Source: Tribonema minus
Lineage: Eukaryota > Sar > Xanthophyceae > Tribonematales > Tribonemataceae
Length of the DNA: 64,000 nucleotides
Direction of reading: 5' to 3'
NCBI GenBank assembly: GCA_017506865.1
Contig: JAFCMP010000021.1
Coordinates: forward strand, 419,247-483,246
In this document: positions 1 to 9,049 of the stretch, one piece after another
Layout: the number at the start of each line of letters is the position of its first letter
How positions within the stretch are numbered: position 1 is the stretch's first letter
Notes under the pieces: model-generated
Seen by the model: only the letters and a program-made list of their open reading frames with translations
The model's database searches: none
Told to the model about the DNA's origin: nothing
Made by a program: the position numbers and the translations under genes

Positions 1-6
1 GACAGG

Positions 7-293
7 TGAAAATGGGAGCCCTTGGACCGTGTGGAGGTCAAGCTGACGGGCCTGGATAACATGTGATGAGGGAGATTCAGAAGATCAACACTACGGAGGC
101 GATCAACAAGAGCACTACGCAGGCTAACGATCGCGCCGAGCGCATCGAGGAACTGCTTCAGGACATGAAGAACAGCACTACGCAGGCGATTTACAAGAGC
201 ACTACGGAGGCGAACGATCACGCTGAAGAGGTGGACGCTCGCGCCGAGCGCATTGAGGTACTGCTGACGCAGATCCTGGCTAAACTGCCTTAG
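7..293 (+). pseudogene. Coiled-coil protein fragment, frameshifted
   Basis: The open frame from 63 encodes 76 residues of a hydrophilic helical repeat (heptad-like, ending ERIEVLLTQILAKLP). Just upstream, bases 25-63 encode RVEVKLTGL in another frame, which matches the start of the related minus-strand ORF at 43028-43210 (RVEIKLTGL). Against that copy, one base appears lost near position 60, which breaks the reading frame. No function can be assigned beyond a coiled coil. The stretch 294-512 downstream holds no gene I can support. Confidence 0.5.
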
Positions 294-512
294 GTCAAAG
301 CGTTCCAGCACGGGGCGATGTTCAAATAGAGAACATTGCGTGGGCAGCAGCAGGCAGGCAGCAGGAGTACAGACACAAAGCAGGCAAAAAGAAGAAAGCA
401 GAGCAGAGGTCTGAATTTGAATATGTGCAATTATTGTGCTATTCAGTAACATCAGCGACAGGCGGCTATGGGGTGTGCAAGACCTCAAATGTACGATGCT
501 TTTCTGCATAGA

Positions 513-1904
513 TCAAGCGATAACATCCCGGTTCTCATCGTACTTGGTCATCTTAGCCCCCAGCTTTTTGTACACGCGCAGCCGCTTGGCAAACATGCTG
601 AGGAATAGCGGAACGGCATCTACGATATCAATCACAAGAGGCGGCCGCCCTCTGCCACGCTGAATCCGTCCCACTGTCTGAGTGATGACCCCTTCGCCTG
701 AGCGGGGAGTCGTTAGAATGAGCGTATCGAGCGGGAGGTCAAGGCCTTCTGCTGCTAGACCGTAGCTGGCGAACACCACCTGCGCGTCCCCCGCTGCCGC
801 GCGCTCTGCTTTCTTGGCCGCGCCGAATAGGAACGACGTGGTGACCGAGTCCCTTACCCTTCGATCCAAATCGCGCAAGAGGCTTATGCGGTCCGCCAGT
901 ACGATGATCTTGCGTCGCTTGGATGCGCACAGCAGTATCCATGCCGCTGCTACGCGCTGGCGCATGTCGGCTCTCGCATTCGTCATGTCGGTGAGCAGAT
1001 TTATCATGCCTGCGATGTTGCTCACATCCTTTCCCCCTCTGCTTATGAGTTTGGTGCGTACCGGGCCGTCGCCCATCATGACAGCGAACACCCTCAAATC
1101 GTCGGCAGGAGGCCTCGTCACCTCGTATACTATCTCTCCGATGCTCCATGCCAAAAAGTCTGACAGCCCGTCGGGGCGGGTCGGCGTGGCAGACAGGCCT
1201 AGCCTGTACTTGCATCCCGCATTCGCCACGGCCCTGCTCAACTGGAGAGCACACACATGATGCGCCTCATCTACAATCATGAGCTCACACCCTGCTGTCT
1301 GCATGTCATAATCTCGCACCGCCAAGGATTTGAGAGAGGCTATGACATGCGTCTTGTCGTCGACATTGAATGTGTTCTGCTTGATCAACCCGACGCGGGC
1401 GTTGGGGAAGTACTGTACGATGGCCGCTGCCCACTGCGTCACCAGCACATCGGTATGGCACACGATGAGGCCCCTGACGCCCATTTTTGCCGCCACATGG
1501 AGTGCTGTGACCGTCTTTCCGTAGCCGCACGGCAGCACGAGAAGTCCGCCGCCTCCGTACTCCTTCGAAAATGCCTTCATGATGGACTCTGTCGCCTCCA
1601 CTTGATGAGGCCTCAGCTGCGTGATGGCGGAGACCACATCCTCATCCTCTAAACGCACGCCCTCGAATTGATGGTCTTCAACAGATACCGCTCCCAACTT
1701 TTCCAAATTGTCCAGCCCCCAGAACTTGGGGACCTCAAGAACCTTGCCATGAAGTGTATCTTTGATGTTGTAGGCGATCAGCGTACCCGGATCAGAGAGC
1801 GGGCTCAGCGCCTTCTGCAAAACTGTGAGCTCCTGCACACACCTGCTCTGCTCCGCGCTCTCGGTGAAAGGCACCCTGACGCAAGTTGTGAGCATCGCTT
1901 TCAT
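513..1904 (-). CDS. SF2 DEAD/H helicase, XPB/A18-like
   Basis: This 463-residue protein is a superfamily 2 helicase. It shows Walker A LPCGYGKT (about residue 130), the DEAH box in VDEAHHV (about 214), motif III LSATPTRPDG, and motif VI QTVGRIQRGRGR (about 417). This arrangement fits the XPB/SSL2-like helicases of nucleocytoplasmic large DNA viruses (poxvirus A18-like), which act in transcription elongation, release or repair. Both RecA-like lobes are present and the length is normal. ATG at 1904 is the first in frame, with another at 1895. The next gene upstream on the same strand begins at 2281. It could also be a host repair helicase, but the dense virus-like neighbourhood argues against that. 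Confidence 0.88.
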   Translation of the reverse strand: MKAMLTTCVRVPFTESAEQSRCVQELTVLQKALSPLSDPGTLIAYNIKDTLHGKVLEVPKFWGLDNLEKLGAVSVEDHQFEGVRLEDEDVVSAITQLRPHQVEATESIMKAFSKEYGGGGLLVLPCGYGKTVTALHVAAKMGVRGLIVCHTDVLVTQWAAAIVQYFPNARVGLIKQNTFNVDDKTHVIASLKSLAVRDYDMQTAGCELMIVDEAHHVCALQLSRAVANAGCKYRLGLSATPTRPDGLSDFLAWSIGEIVYEVTRPPADDLRVFAVMMGDGPVRTKLISRGGKDVSNIAGMINLLTDMTNARADMRQRVAAAWILLCASKRRKIIVLADRISLLRDLDRRVRDSVTTSFLFGAAKKAERAAAGDAQVVFASYGLAAEGLDLPLDTLILTTPRSGEGVITQTVGRIQRGRGRPPLVIDIVDAVPLFLSMFAKRLRVYKKLGAKMTKYDENRDVIA

Positions 1905-1975
1905 TGCGCAATCTGTGTGTGGAGTGATCGGTCACGCAGTTGTCTCAGATTAAAAATATTACGGTTTACACGAGC

Positions 1976-2281
1976 CTATTTAAATTTGTATTCTACGACC
2001 AAATTTGTGTTGGATGGCTGGCGTTGCTGCGGGGCGCCCAATCCGATTGGCACATTATACTTCTGTGTGGAATAAATAGTCCCGACCCTGAAAATCCCTT
2101 CTTCATACACGACGTTCACGCCGCTGAGGGCATCTCCAATCGGGAACACTGCGGGCTGTTGAGCGGTACTCCCCTGCATTGCCTTCGGGAGCTGTAACTG
2201 TCTGTTTGCTATGGCAGAGTCCATGTCGCGGTCGCCGCCTAGAGCTGCAGGTCTCGAGTACTGCTGGATTAGGCTGTCCAT
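1976..2281 (-). CDS. Hypothetical protein, 101 aa
   Basis: A small intact ORF between two helicase genes on the same strand. The product is Gln-, Pro- and Ser-rich, with no membrane segment and no recognisable motif. A TATATA-like box lies about 25 bases upstream of the ATG (around 2305), in otherwise GC-rich DNA, which supports expression. I cannot name a family; a small accessory or virion protein is possible but unsupported. Confidence 0.5.
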   Translation of the reverse strand: MDSLIQQYSRPAALGGDRDMDSAIANRQLQLPKAMQGSTAQQPAVFPIGDALSGVNVVYEEGIFRVGTIYSTQKYNVPIGLGAPQQRQPSNTNLVVEYKFK

Positions 2282-2369
2282 CTACTTGCACTTTACTTCA
2301 TATTGTATATAAAAATGTTGACTTCATGGTACATTGAACAAACAGATGGAAGCGGTCAACACTGTAGAT

Positions 2370-3544
2370 TCAGTTGTCGATAGCGTACGCCACATCGTCA
2401 ATATGTGCGGGGACGCGATCCTCGCCCTCACGCTTCTCTCCTTCGTCCACCCAGCCCATGGCCTCAAGGAACGCGATGGACCTGTCGCTGCTCCTCGCCT
2501 TGCCCATGAGCCGGGTGAACTGAACCACCTCGAAGCCCAATCCCCCGCACCCTGCCTGGGCGCACTTCTCCTGGATGACTGTTTTGGCTGCGTGCGACGG
2601 GGCGATGACTCCGGCGGACTCGCAACTCCTCAGGAAAGTTGACGTGGTAGCCGTCTTCCCGCAGCCCGCCAGTCCCGTGACGACCGTGCAGTGGTGCTTG
2701 AACATCACCGTCATCGCAGCCAGCTGACCTGCATCGTGCTCAACGAAAGTCTTCTCTGAGAACTCAGACGCACCGATCAGCGGGCGCAAGCAGATTTCGC
2801 TCAGCGCCGCGCACAACGCCTTCTCACTGGCTCGACGTCCGGCGTCTTGTAATACGCCACTCCTTCAAACTCCCTGGTGACGAAGAACCGCTTGTCGAGC
2901 AGCAGCTGCATGCCGGGGGTGACGCCCCCTCCGGTCTTCACGCCGAAGTGCGAGGCGAGCAGCGCCGTATCCGATGAGTATGCTGGATACTCTGATGCAG
3001 GCCCGTCGTAGCTGTTCCACAGCTGGAGAGCCTGCTTTGTCACAGGAGGGATGATCTCGTTGATGGAGCTGGCTACGAACTCCACAGCGCTCTTGTGCAA
3101 GCTGAGCTCCCTGTGCTCGTCATATGCGACGTCGTGCCACTTGAATTTGTCGAGGAGTGTCTCGCACACGCCCTTGCGCCGAACCTCTGCGATGAATCGG
3201 TCCATGTCGCATTTCGTCCCTCTGTCCATCATCTCTTTGCACACATGCTGCGCCGTCCACCAGAAGCTCGCCTGTTGTTTTTTGGTGAGGACGCTTTTCA
3301 GCCCGTCTGGGAGTGGAGCGACATGCAACTCTACTGAACCCCCTTTCTCCTGCACCACAAATTCCAATTCCTCCTTGAACGACTTTAGGGATTTGTCCCA
3401 GAAGTAGAGTGACGGCGCCTTGACATCACGTGCTGCTCCGCGCGTAGAGCGGCTCGTGAACTTGACATATCGATTTTGGTGCCTCCCCCTACAGCTGTAA
3501 GCGCCGTTGCGCCTCTTGCACACGTGTCTGCCGATGATAGTCAT
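2370..3544 (-). pseudogene. Truncated SF1 (Dda/RecD-like) helicase, split frame
   Basis: Two overlapping frames make one protein. The first (3544-2801) gives about 239 residues of N-terminal region. The second (2816-2370) contains Walker A GLAGCGKT followed by VIAPSHAAK, the motif Ia region of Dda/RecD/Pif1-type SF1 helicases. The frame change can be explained by a 1-base indel near 2835 or by a 74-nt intron (2827-2754, GTGAGA to TCAGAG) that keeps phase. Motifs II to VI are absent: the frame stops at 2370, and 2369-2282 has no room for them. So this is a helicase remnant or a minimal ATPase. The plus strand opposite has only shadow frames. Confidence 0.6.
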
Positions 3545-3786
3545 ATGCTCTGAGTGTGTGAGCTCCTGCCGTATGAAAACATAATATACAGATTCAAGGA
3601 TTCAGGATTTTGCAGATTCAAGGATTCAAGGGTATATCGCGCAGCTAAAAGATTCAGGGTTTCAGGATTCGGGGATTCGGGTTCAAAGGTTCCGGGAGCC
3701 GTGCGCGAATCATGTTATGAACCTTGCTGCATGGCAACGACCAAAAAATATGTGTCAACTGTGTAACTGTGTGTAGCACCATTACG
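3545..3786. repeat. GATTC-rich spacer
   Basis: Between 3594 and 3690 the pentamer GATTC occurs seven times in about 95 bases, often as GGATTC or AGATTC. Chance would give well under one. No gene is visible. It resembles spacer clusters at 8860-8990, 11460-11520, 22320-22405, 24361-24560 and 36141-36250. Confidence 0.6.
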
Positions 3787-4038
3787 ATGAGATACGATGT
3801 TTGTCTACCGGTTATTAAGGAGTTGATCGACCAAGAGGAGAGCATGATTATAGGCATGTCGCACTGCGGATACACGTTACGCGCTATCCAACGAGAGCCG
3901 CTCTTCTACAGAATCATGCTCGACGACAATGTTGACGCCGTCGAGGCGCTTGCTTATCTCCAGAACACGTACCACCAGTCAACCGTCCCGTATGTGTTCA
4001 GAAAAGGTGTTTTTCTAGGCGGTAGTGACTCCCTGTGA
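3787..4038 (+). CDS. Monothiol glutaredoxin-like protein
   Basis: An 83-residue thioredoxin-fold protein of glutaredoxin size. The active-site loop reads SHCGY, with Cys27 and no second Cys, so the usual CPYC is reduced to a monothiol form. The cis-proline loop is TVPYVF (residues 66-71), and the glutathione-binding GG-x-D motif is GGSDSL (78-83), right at the C-terminus. The ATG at 3787 is preferred over an in-frame start 63 bases upstream because the domain begins here. Glutaredoxins are common in large DNA viruses, where they reduce virion or ribonucleotide-reductase thiols. Loss of the second Cys suggests deglutathionylation or FeS-type chemistry rather than disulfide reduction. Confidence 0.72.
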   Translation: MRYDVCLPVIKELIDQEESMIIGMSHCGYTLRAIQREPLFYRIMLDDNVDAVEALAYLQNTYHQSTVPYVFRKGVFLGGSDSL

Positions 4039-4157
4039 GTTACTGTGTGTTATCGGATTTACCACCTTCCATTGCCGGGTGGTGCTGCTGCTGATATTGT
4101 GTAGCATGACCTTAACTACTTTCAGGCCTCTGAATATAAAGTAGTTTTCAGAGATGA

Positions 4158-4268
4158 ATGAGCGACTCCCTCATCAAACGGAGCCCTTATGTCATCATAC
4201 GGCAGGGCAAAGTGACTGAGCGTGATAATGTAGACGCAGTTGCAAGCAGCGCGAGCAGCGTGGTGTGA
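4158..4268 (+). CDS. Possible small ORF, 36 aa
   Basis: ATG at 4158 opens a 36-residue frame beginning MSDSLIKRS, in the spacer between the glutaredoxin and the minus-strand gene ending at 4293. It is too short for any homology judgement and could be chance. The rest of 4039-4292 shows nothing. Confidence 0.2.
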   Translation: MSDSLIKRSPYVIIRQGKVTERDNVDAVASSASSVV

Positions 4269-4292
4269 GAAAGGCAACAGGTAGGATTGTAT

Positions 4293-4640
4293 TTACTCGG
4301 CAGCAATCGCATCCTCTTGCTGGAAAGCATAGAGAGCGGCATCTCGCTCGATGAAAGCGGCATCTAGTTCTGTTGCCTGGTACACGCTGCTCGTATCTTT
4401 GTCACTTTCAATTTCGATCACTGCGGCAGCACCAACACCACCTACACCTGCTGCGGAGCCCCCACCGGCATCCCCTGCTGACCCGTCCTCCGCAGAGAGT
4501 GCCGCACCGCCACCTCCACCGCCAGCGTCGCCACCTGCCTCTCCTTCAGGTGCCGTGTATGCACGTTTGGCATCGGCACTGGCATCCGGGTCCGGTGCAG
4601 CACCTTTCTTGCTGGCGATCTTTAGCGACATTAACGACAT
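4293..4640 (-). CDS. Hypothetical Ala/Gly/Asp-rich acidic protein, 115 aa
   Basis: A low-complexity N-terminal half (runs of Gly and Ala with scattered Asp/Glu) is followed by an acidic C-terminal segment, IEIESDKDTS, and a helical tail. No domain is recognised. Composition suggests an intrinsically disordered acidic protein. The plus-strand frames across it are Pro/His-rich shadows of the same GC-rich repeat. Confidence that this strand is the coding one is moderate. Confidence 0.45.
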   Translation of the reverse strand: MSLMSLKIASKKGAAPDPDASADAKRAYTAPEGEAGGDAGGGGGGAALSAEDGSAGDAGGGSAAGVGGVGAAAVIEIESDKDTSSVYQATELDAAFIERDAALYAFQQEDAIAAE

Positions 4641-4773
4641 TTAGCCTCCTTGTAAGCGCGAAGTGGTGGCGCGGCGCGTTTTGAAAAGCCACTTTCTCGT
4701 TGGTACTCGCCTTCGGACGCCTATGTGTTCAGAATCACTTCTATATAATCTCGAGGCACAACACTGAGAGACG

Positions 4774-5139
4774 ATGGCAACGACAATGCAGGCGAAGAAA
4801 AAGCAGCGTACCTCCACCCCTGAAAACAAGAATTACATACGCAAATTCGTTCAGGATAGGGGACTTGCCATTGGACTTTTCAAGTGCCCTAGTTGGTGTT
4901 TCCCGATCGACGATCCTTTTTACATGCAGATTCATATGGTGGGAGCGATGATGGAAGCATTCAGAGAGTGCAAGTGGGGGAGATGTGAAACACCTCACGC
5001 TCGGGGAGGAGTGTGATTTTTTCCATTCAAGGAATATTTTGGACCCGACCTGAGGGGCGTCATCAAGAGTGTCAACGATGCGGCTGCCAATGCTTTCGCG
5101 ATGCTGGACTGGGTCAACGGCGCATTGTTCCTCGCGTAA
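4774..5139 (+). pseudogene. Hypothetical protein with one in-frame TGA
   Basis: The frame opens at ATG 4774, about 30 bases after a TATATAA box (4741), and runs 80 residues to TGA at 5014. The same frame then continues as sensible protein (FFPFKEYFGPDL) to TAA at 5137. The two parts together give about 121 residues. Protein-like composition on both sides of the stop suggests a recent nonsense mutation, stop readthrough, or an intron I could not place with conserved phase. The family is unknown. Confidence 0.4.
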
Positions 5140-5203
5140 TATCATTGTATTACTTTTCGTCGTGAAATTGTTATTTTGACCGTCTTCTTTCGCATTGAGT
5201 GTT

Positions 5204-5410
5204 TCAGTTTGGCCCTATAGTGGATACAGTCACCGCACTGGTGCAATTGGCCCACAAGGGGCAACTGGTGCCTTTCACATGGGATATGTGGGGTTCCCTT
5301 GACTGAGTTGCCAAGTCCGTATGCACGGGTAGCAAAACGTGCTCGCAGTGCAGCACGCCTAGCTTGCGGGGCAGATTGTAGCAGATGCTGCATTCTTCCA
5401 TCCTCTTGGC
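5204..5410 (-). pseudogene. Degenerate RING-finger fragment
   Basis: On the minus strand a short frame begins MEECSICYNLPRKLGVLHCEH, which has the C-x2-C and C-x-H spacing of a RING finger start. The expected later Cys pairs appear only in another frame (HIPCERH). This looks like a RING gene broken by indels. It lies opposite the 5' part of the long frame whose probable start is 5628, so it does not conflict with that gene. Confidence 0.3.
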
Positions 5411-5627
5411 TCGGCGCAGAGGTGGTGGCTTGGGGTGCTGGGCCCTGCTATGGCGCTGTATATCCCTCGGATGGTCTGCTGTGACTTTAACACGGAGAAA
5501 CGCCAACTGGTTCAACAAGGAGAAATACCAACTGATTCATGGAGAAACGACACGCATTCCGAAATCTCGAAATGAGGGGACACCTTACACACAACGAGTT
5601 GTGTCGATAAGGGTGAGAACATTGAAC

Positions 5628-7229
5628 ATGAGCACCATGGATCCGCAGGCGCTAGCCGCCCATCTGCGAGCCGAGACACATCACCAAGTGGAAATCATCG
5701 GTAAGGCCGCAGCACCGACGAGGGCTAGAGCTGCTCTGGCCTCAGCCGTCAAAACTGATGACTCCGCCACGATATACATCGTCAGACACAACGCATCCGT
5801 CGCCCAGCTGCAGAAGCTCCTCTCGTGGCCGTCCATCTCCGTCAGGCGCATCAACTACTTCATCTGCTTCGACGGCCTCCTGATGCCCGTCCTCGGCGGC
5901 GTCATGTGCGAGGATATTCTATCTTCCATCAAGGCGTGGATGAAGCGCGATAAGGACGACGGATGCGACCTGGAGTGCGGATCGCAGGGGAAGAGTTACG
6001 TCGTGTGCCCCCGAGAAAACTGCCACAAAGCCATCTGCAACTCCTGCTTCATACAGTACTCGCGCGGCCAAGGCACTTCGAAAGGGGCAGAGTTGACATG
6101 CGCCTTCTGCAAATCGCCTTACTTCGGTGATCTCGAAGCGAGGATGTCAAGTGCGAGCGACATGGAAAGTAGACTCAGACTGAGTGACGTGGCGGACAGG
6201 GGCTGCGACTACGACACCTACGTAAATCAGGACTCCGACATCGCTCAAGATCTGCTAGGGGAGCAGTACTTCGCTACGAGCGGAGGAGACGACAACGTCG
6301 CGGGGGAAGCCATGCACGCTCACCTAGTCAGCATGTCGGCGCCGCCGCTGAGGCAGGTCTGCGACATCGGAGACATCAAGAGGTGGATAGCGGAGGTGAT
6401 GAAGTTCGACGGCTGTGCCGGGGAGAAAGTCACGCTCACGTGGGCGCGCTGCGGCATGCGCGGTGCGATGATTATGATCGGCAACGGTGCCGGAAATGCA
6501 GACTTCGAGCTCAGCGGTGACGACATCATATGTACCACGCTAGCAGAGCACGAGTTTGCACAGCAGATGCGCCAGATGTGCGCCCGAGCACCGACGCTCA
6601 AAGTGGCGCTGGTGGCGCGCCGGCACCGAGTCGATTCATATCCTGCGCCGCCCAGCGGAGAGACACGCCGCTGCTTGATGCGGATCGAATCGGCTGTCTG
6701 GGCGGCCGACACCGGATTTACTCTTGTTCCTCTACAGAGCTTCACACAGCAGGTGGAAAGACTCGGCATCAGCAGCAACGCGTATTCGGAGATAGGAGGA
6801 GGGCCAGCCCTCGTCGACGACGCGATCACATCATCCACGGTCGCCGCAGCCATCGCAGATGCCTTCTCTGCCGAGCCGACGACATATGTCAAGGTGACTT
6901 TCGGGACCGCAGACGGCATCACCTTCTGCAGAATGCTGAGGTTCGACGCCGACGGCAGAAAGTGGCTACCGGGAGCAGCTGACGCATGCACGAGCATCAT
7001 GCGCAGCGTGGAGCGACATTGCGGCGATGAATCCAAGCTGGCGAGCATCACATGTCGCGCATTCTCAACGAACGGCTGCATGAGAGTATGCATTTGGGGG
7101 ATCTTTTCACCTGCAGTAGGCGAAGTAGTCATGAGGCGCTTGCATGCCAGTGAGGTAGAATGGGCACAGTGCACACACCCCGTGACTGGTGCGCGCATGA
7201 AGCACGAGAAGAACACGACATACATGTAA
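5628..7229 (+). CDS. Zinc-finger (RING-like) protein, 533 aa
   Basis: The open frame extends to 5385, but ATG at 5628 (MSTMDPQALA) is preferred because the upstream part is low quality and overlaps an antisense RING remnant. Residues about 105-165 hold a Cys/His cluster (CDLECG, CPRENCHKAICNSC, CAFCKSPYF) with RING or PHD-like C-x2-C spacing. It may act as an E3 ubiquitin ligase or bind nucleic acid. The C-terminal 350 residues are a globular region of unknown fold with no enzymatic motif seen. Such proteins are frequent in large DNA viruses, which use them against host ubiquitin pathways; that role is inference. Confidence 0.65.
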   Translation: MSTMDPQALAAHLRAETHHQVEIIGKAAAPTRARAALASAVKTDDSATIYIVRHNASVAQLQKLLSWPSISVRRINYFICFDGLLMPVLGGVMCEDILSSIKAWMKRDKDDGCDLECGSQGKSYVVCPRENCHKAICNSCFIQYSRGQGTSKGAELTCAFCKSPYFGDLEARMSSASDMESRLRLSDVADRGCDYDTYVNQDSDIAQDLLGEQYFATSGGDDNVAGEAMHAHLVSMSAPPLRQVCDIGDIKRWIAEVMKFDGCAGEKVTLTWARCGMRGAMIMIGNGAGNADFELSGDDIICTTLAEHEFAQQMRQMCARAPTLKVALVARRHRVDSYPAPPSGETRRCLMRIESAVWAADTGFTLVPLQSFTQQVERLGISSNAYSEIGGGPALVDDAITSSTVAAAIADAFSAEPTTYVKVTFGTADGITFCRMLRFDADGRKWLPGAADACTSIMRSVERHCGDESKLASITCRAFSTNGCMRVCIWGIFSPAVGEVVMRRLHASEVEWAQCTHPVTGARMKHEKNTTYM

Positions 7230-7472
7230 GCAGTTCCAGACAGAGGAATGCGCGCGCAAATAATACAATTGCTGTATCACTGATGCTCATGTTATGCTCA
7301 TGTTCCATCTGGTATCACTGAGTGCATGTCATGTGACACGCTAGCGTGTTTAATGTGCACAGACAAGGCGGTAAAGAAGCCAAACACACTGTGATGATAT
7401 AAAGCTCGGAAAACATGTTTATTTAGGGGGAACATCCCATCCAGTGCCAGATCCTTGCCGGTCAATCGCAGC

Positions 7473-8825
7473 TCAAGGCATAAGGCTCATCACCAGTGCG
7501 ATCAAGCTGTCCTTGGCGTCTGGCTCGGTGAGGTCGACCATCGTCTCGAACAGAACATCCTCATTGTTTGTTTTGGACCAGCAGAAGGCCTCATGCTTGA
7601 CTTGGACCTCGCGTTCCGCATAAACACGTCCAGCTGAGATGACAGACACATGTGTGCGCTTTCCGTTGGCATTTTTGTAGAACGCAAACACAAGATGGCA
7701 GTGTTCATCGTGGGGGTGCTTACCCAGGTCAAACCCAAAACCTTTGCCCTGAGTGGAAGCGGTCTTCACACCGATGCGGACGTCGTCGTCGTTCAATCTC
7801 CAGATGACATCGACTGTCTCATTCTGTCGCTCCGGTACTCGCAGCGCAGCAAACCCGACAAGCTCAGCCAGAGCTTTGATGTTGAGCACCTCTGATGCAT
7901 GTTGTTCGGAAACGCACGTGTTCGGGGTGCTGGGCCCCATTGCGAACCACAGTTGTTCACTCTCCCACGTCGCCCTCTCCTGCACGAGTCTGATGAAAGT
8001 CTCGCGCATACGGCAAAGCCGTGCATCGTCATCAAAGCCGACGACGTAGAGGGTATCGCCGTATTTGTCGTTCTTTTTACGCCGAGGGTAAGGTTGGAGG
8101 CTGGTGCAAGGCAGGTCTGCAGCAGACTGGTATAGGAATATCTGCTCCACTACAACTTCCGGGACAACGTCAAATGTGTCCATCTCTTTAAGCGCTGCAT
8201 CTCTGTCGGCGATGGTATAAATCACCCCGAGAAGAATGTGCCCCTCGTAACATTCTCCTGCCTCTCCGTCTTTTTTCTTTACATGCAAGTTGACACGTGC
8301 GTCCCCACTGCCGGTGCCAGTTTTGGCCTGGCCGCCAGCGAACAAGAGGTTTTCGCTCGCCTTCAACCTCAGTTGAAAATCACCTCCTAGACTGTCTGGC
8401 AGAGGTGCGGTCTCCACCAGTCCTTCTGGGTCCAAGATGCGCAGCGCAGCTCTGATACCACTCGCTTCGTGCCAGTTTTTCTGGCCCAGGTCACGGTCCT
8501 TATGTGATTTAGACCTCTTGGCATTGGATGCCGCCTTCTCTTCTTCTGACGGAGCCTCTGGTCTAGCATCACCACTCATGATGCTGTTCAAGCATATCTG
8601 GTTTCTGTCAACAATGCGAAGCGTCCGCATGCTGGGTCTGACCGGAGCCTGGGCGTTCCACGCGGCTTCGTCCCTTATGACATTGAATCCGTGGCTCTCG
8701 GCCTCCTGAACTGCCTTATCATATGTATACCGCCCCTCTGTAGTCCGCTTCACTTTCCTCGATTGCTTGCGCGCCTTTATCTCCTTGTTCAGGTCTGCGC
8801 GTGTCTTGGACTGTGTGGCGACCAT
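7473..8825 (-). CDS. Hypothetical protein, possible PD-(D/E)XK nuclease
   Basis: This 450-residue protein has a basic N-terminus (KARKQSRKVKRT) and a middle region without motifs. The C-terminal segment about residues 335-400 reads DVIWRLNDDDVRIGVKTAS and then HLVFAFYK. The D-x(n)-(V/E)-x-K pattern between predicted beta strands resembles the core of restriction-type PD-(D/E)XK nucleases, but the middle acid is not clearly placed. The ATG is at 8825. A GAATC-rich spacer lies upstream. The assignment to a nuclease is tentative; the ORF itself is solid. Confidence 0.55.
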   Translation of the reverse strand: MVATQSKTRADLNKEIKARKQSRKVKRTTEGRYTYDKAVQEAESHGFNVIRDEAAWNAQAPVRPSMRTLRIVDRNQICLNSIMSGDARPEAPSEEEKAASNAKRSKSHKDRDLGQKNWHEASGIRAALRILDPEGLVETAPLPDSLGGDFQLRLKASENLLFAGGQAKTGTGSGDARVNLHVKKKDGEAGECYEGHILLGVIYTIADRDAALKEMDTFDVVPEVVVEQIFLYQSAADLPCTSLQPYPRRKKNDKYGDTLYVVGFDDDARLCRMRETFIRLVQERATWESEQLWFAMGPSTPNTCVSEQHASEVLNIKALAELVGFAALRVPERQNETVDVIWRLNDDDVRIGVKTASTQGKGFGFDLGKHPHDEHCHLVFAFYKNANGKRTHVSVISAGRVYAEREVQVKHEAFCWSKTNNEDVLFETMVDLTEPDAKDSLIALVMSLMP

Positions 8826-8859
8826 ATTTGCGTTTGAGCGCTTGGTGTGTGTGAGAGTG

Positions 8860-8990
8860 AATCGAATCAGTGTGAGGCATGATATTTATCGCGCGAATCA
8901 GTTCGCAATATTTAACGCGAATCGCGAATCTCCTGAATCTGATTCGCAGTGTTTATTGCGCGAACCAGTACCGCGCGAATCTTGAATCTC
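8860..8990. repeat. GAATC/GATTC cluster
   Basis: About nine GAATC or GATTC pentamers occur in 130 bases, many as GCGAATC, mixed with short AT-rich bits. The cluster fills the spacer between the minus-strand gene starting at 8825 and the 3' end of the GH5 gene at 9050. No coding potential is evident here. Confidence 0.6.
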
Positions 8991-9049
8991 GGATCGATAG
9001 CAGGGCTACACATGTTGCTCATGCGTACGTCAGTAACGCAACAGCCGCA

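Noticed and set aside
6320-7225. 301-codon minus-strand ORF opposite the zinc-finger gene
   Set aside because: No protein-like motif; the plus-strand gene has a Cys cluster and a good start, so this is a shadow.
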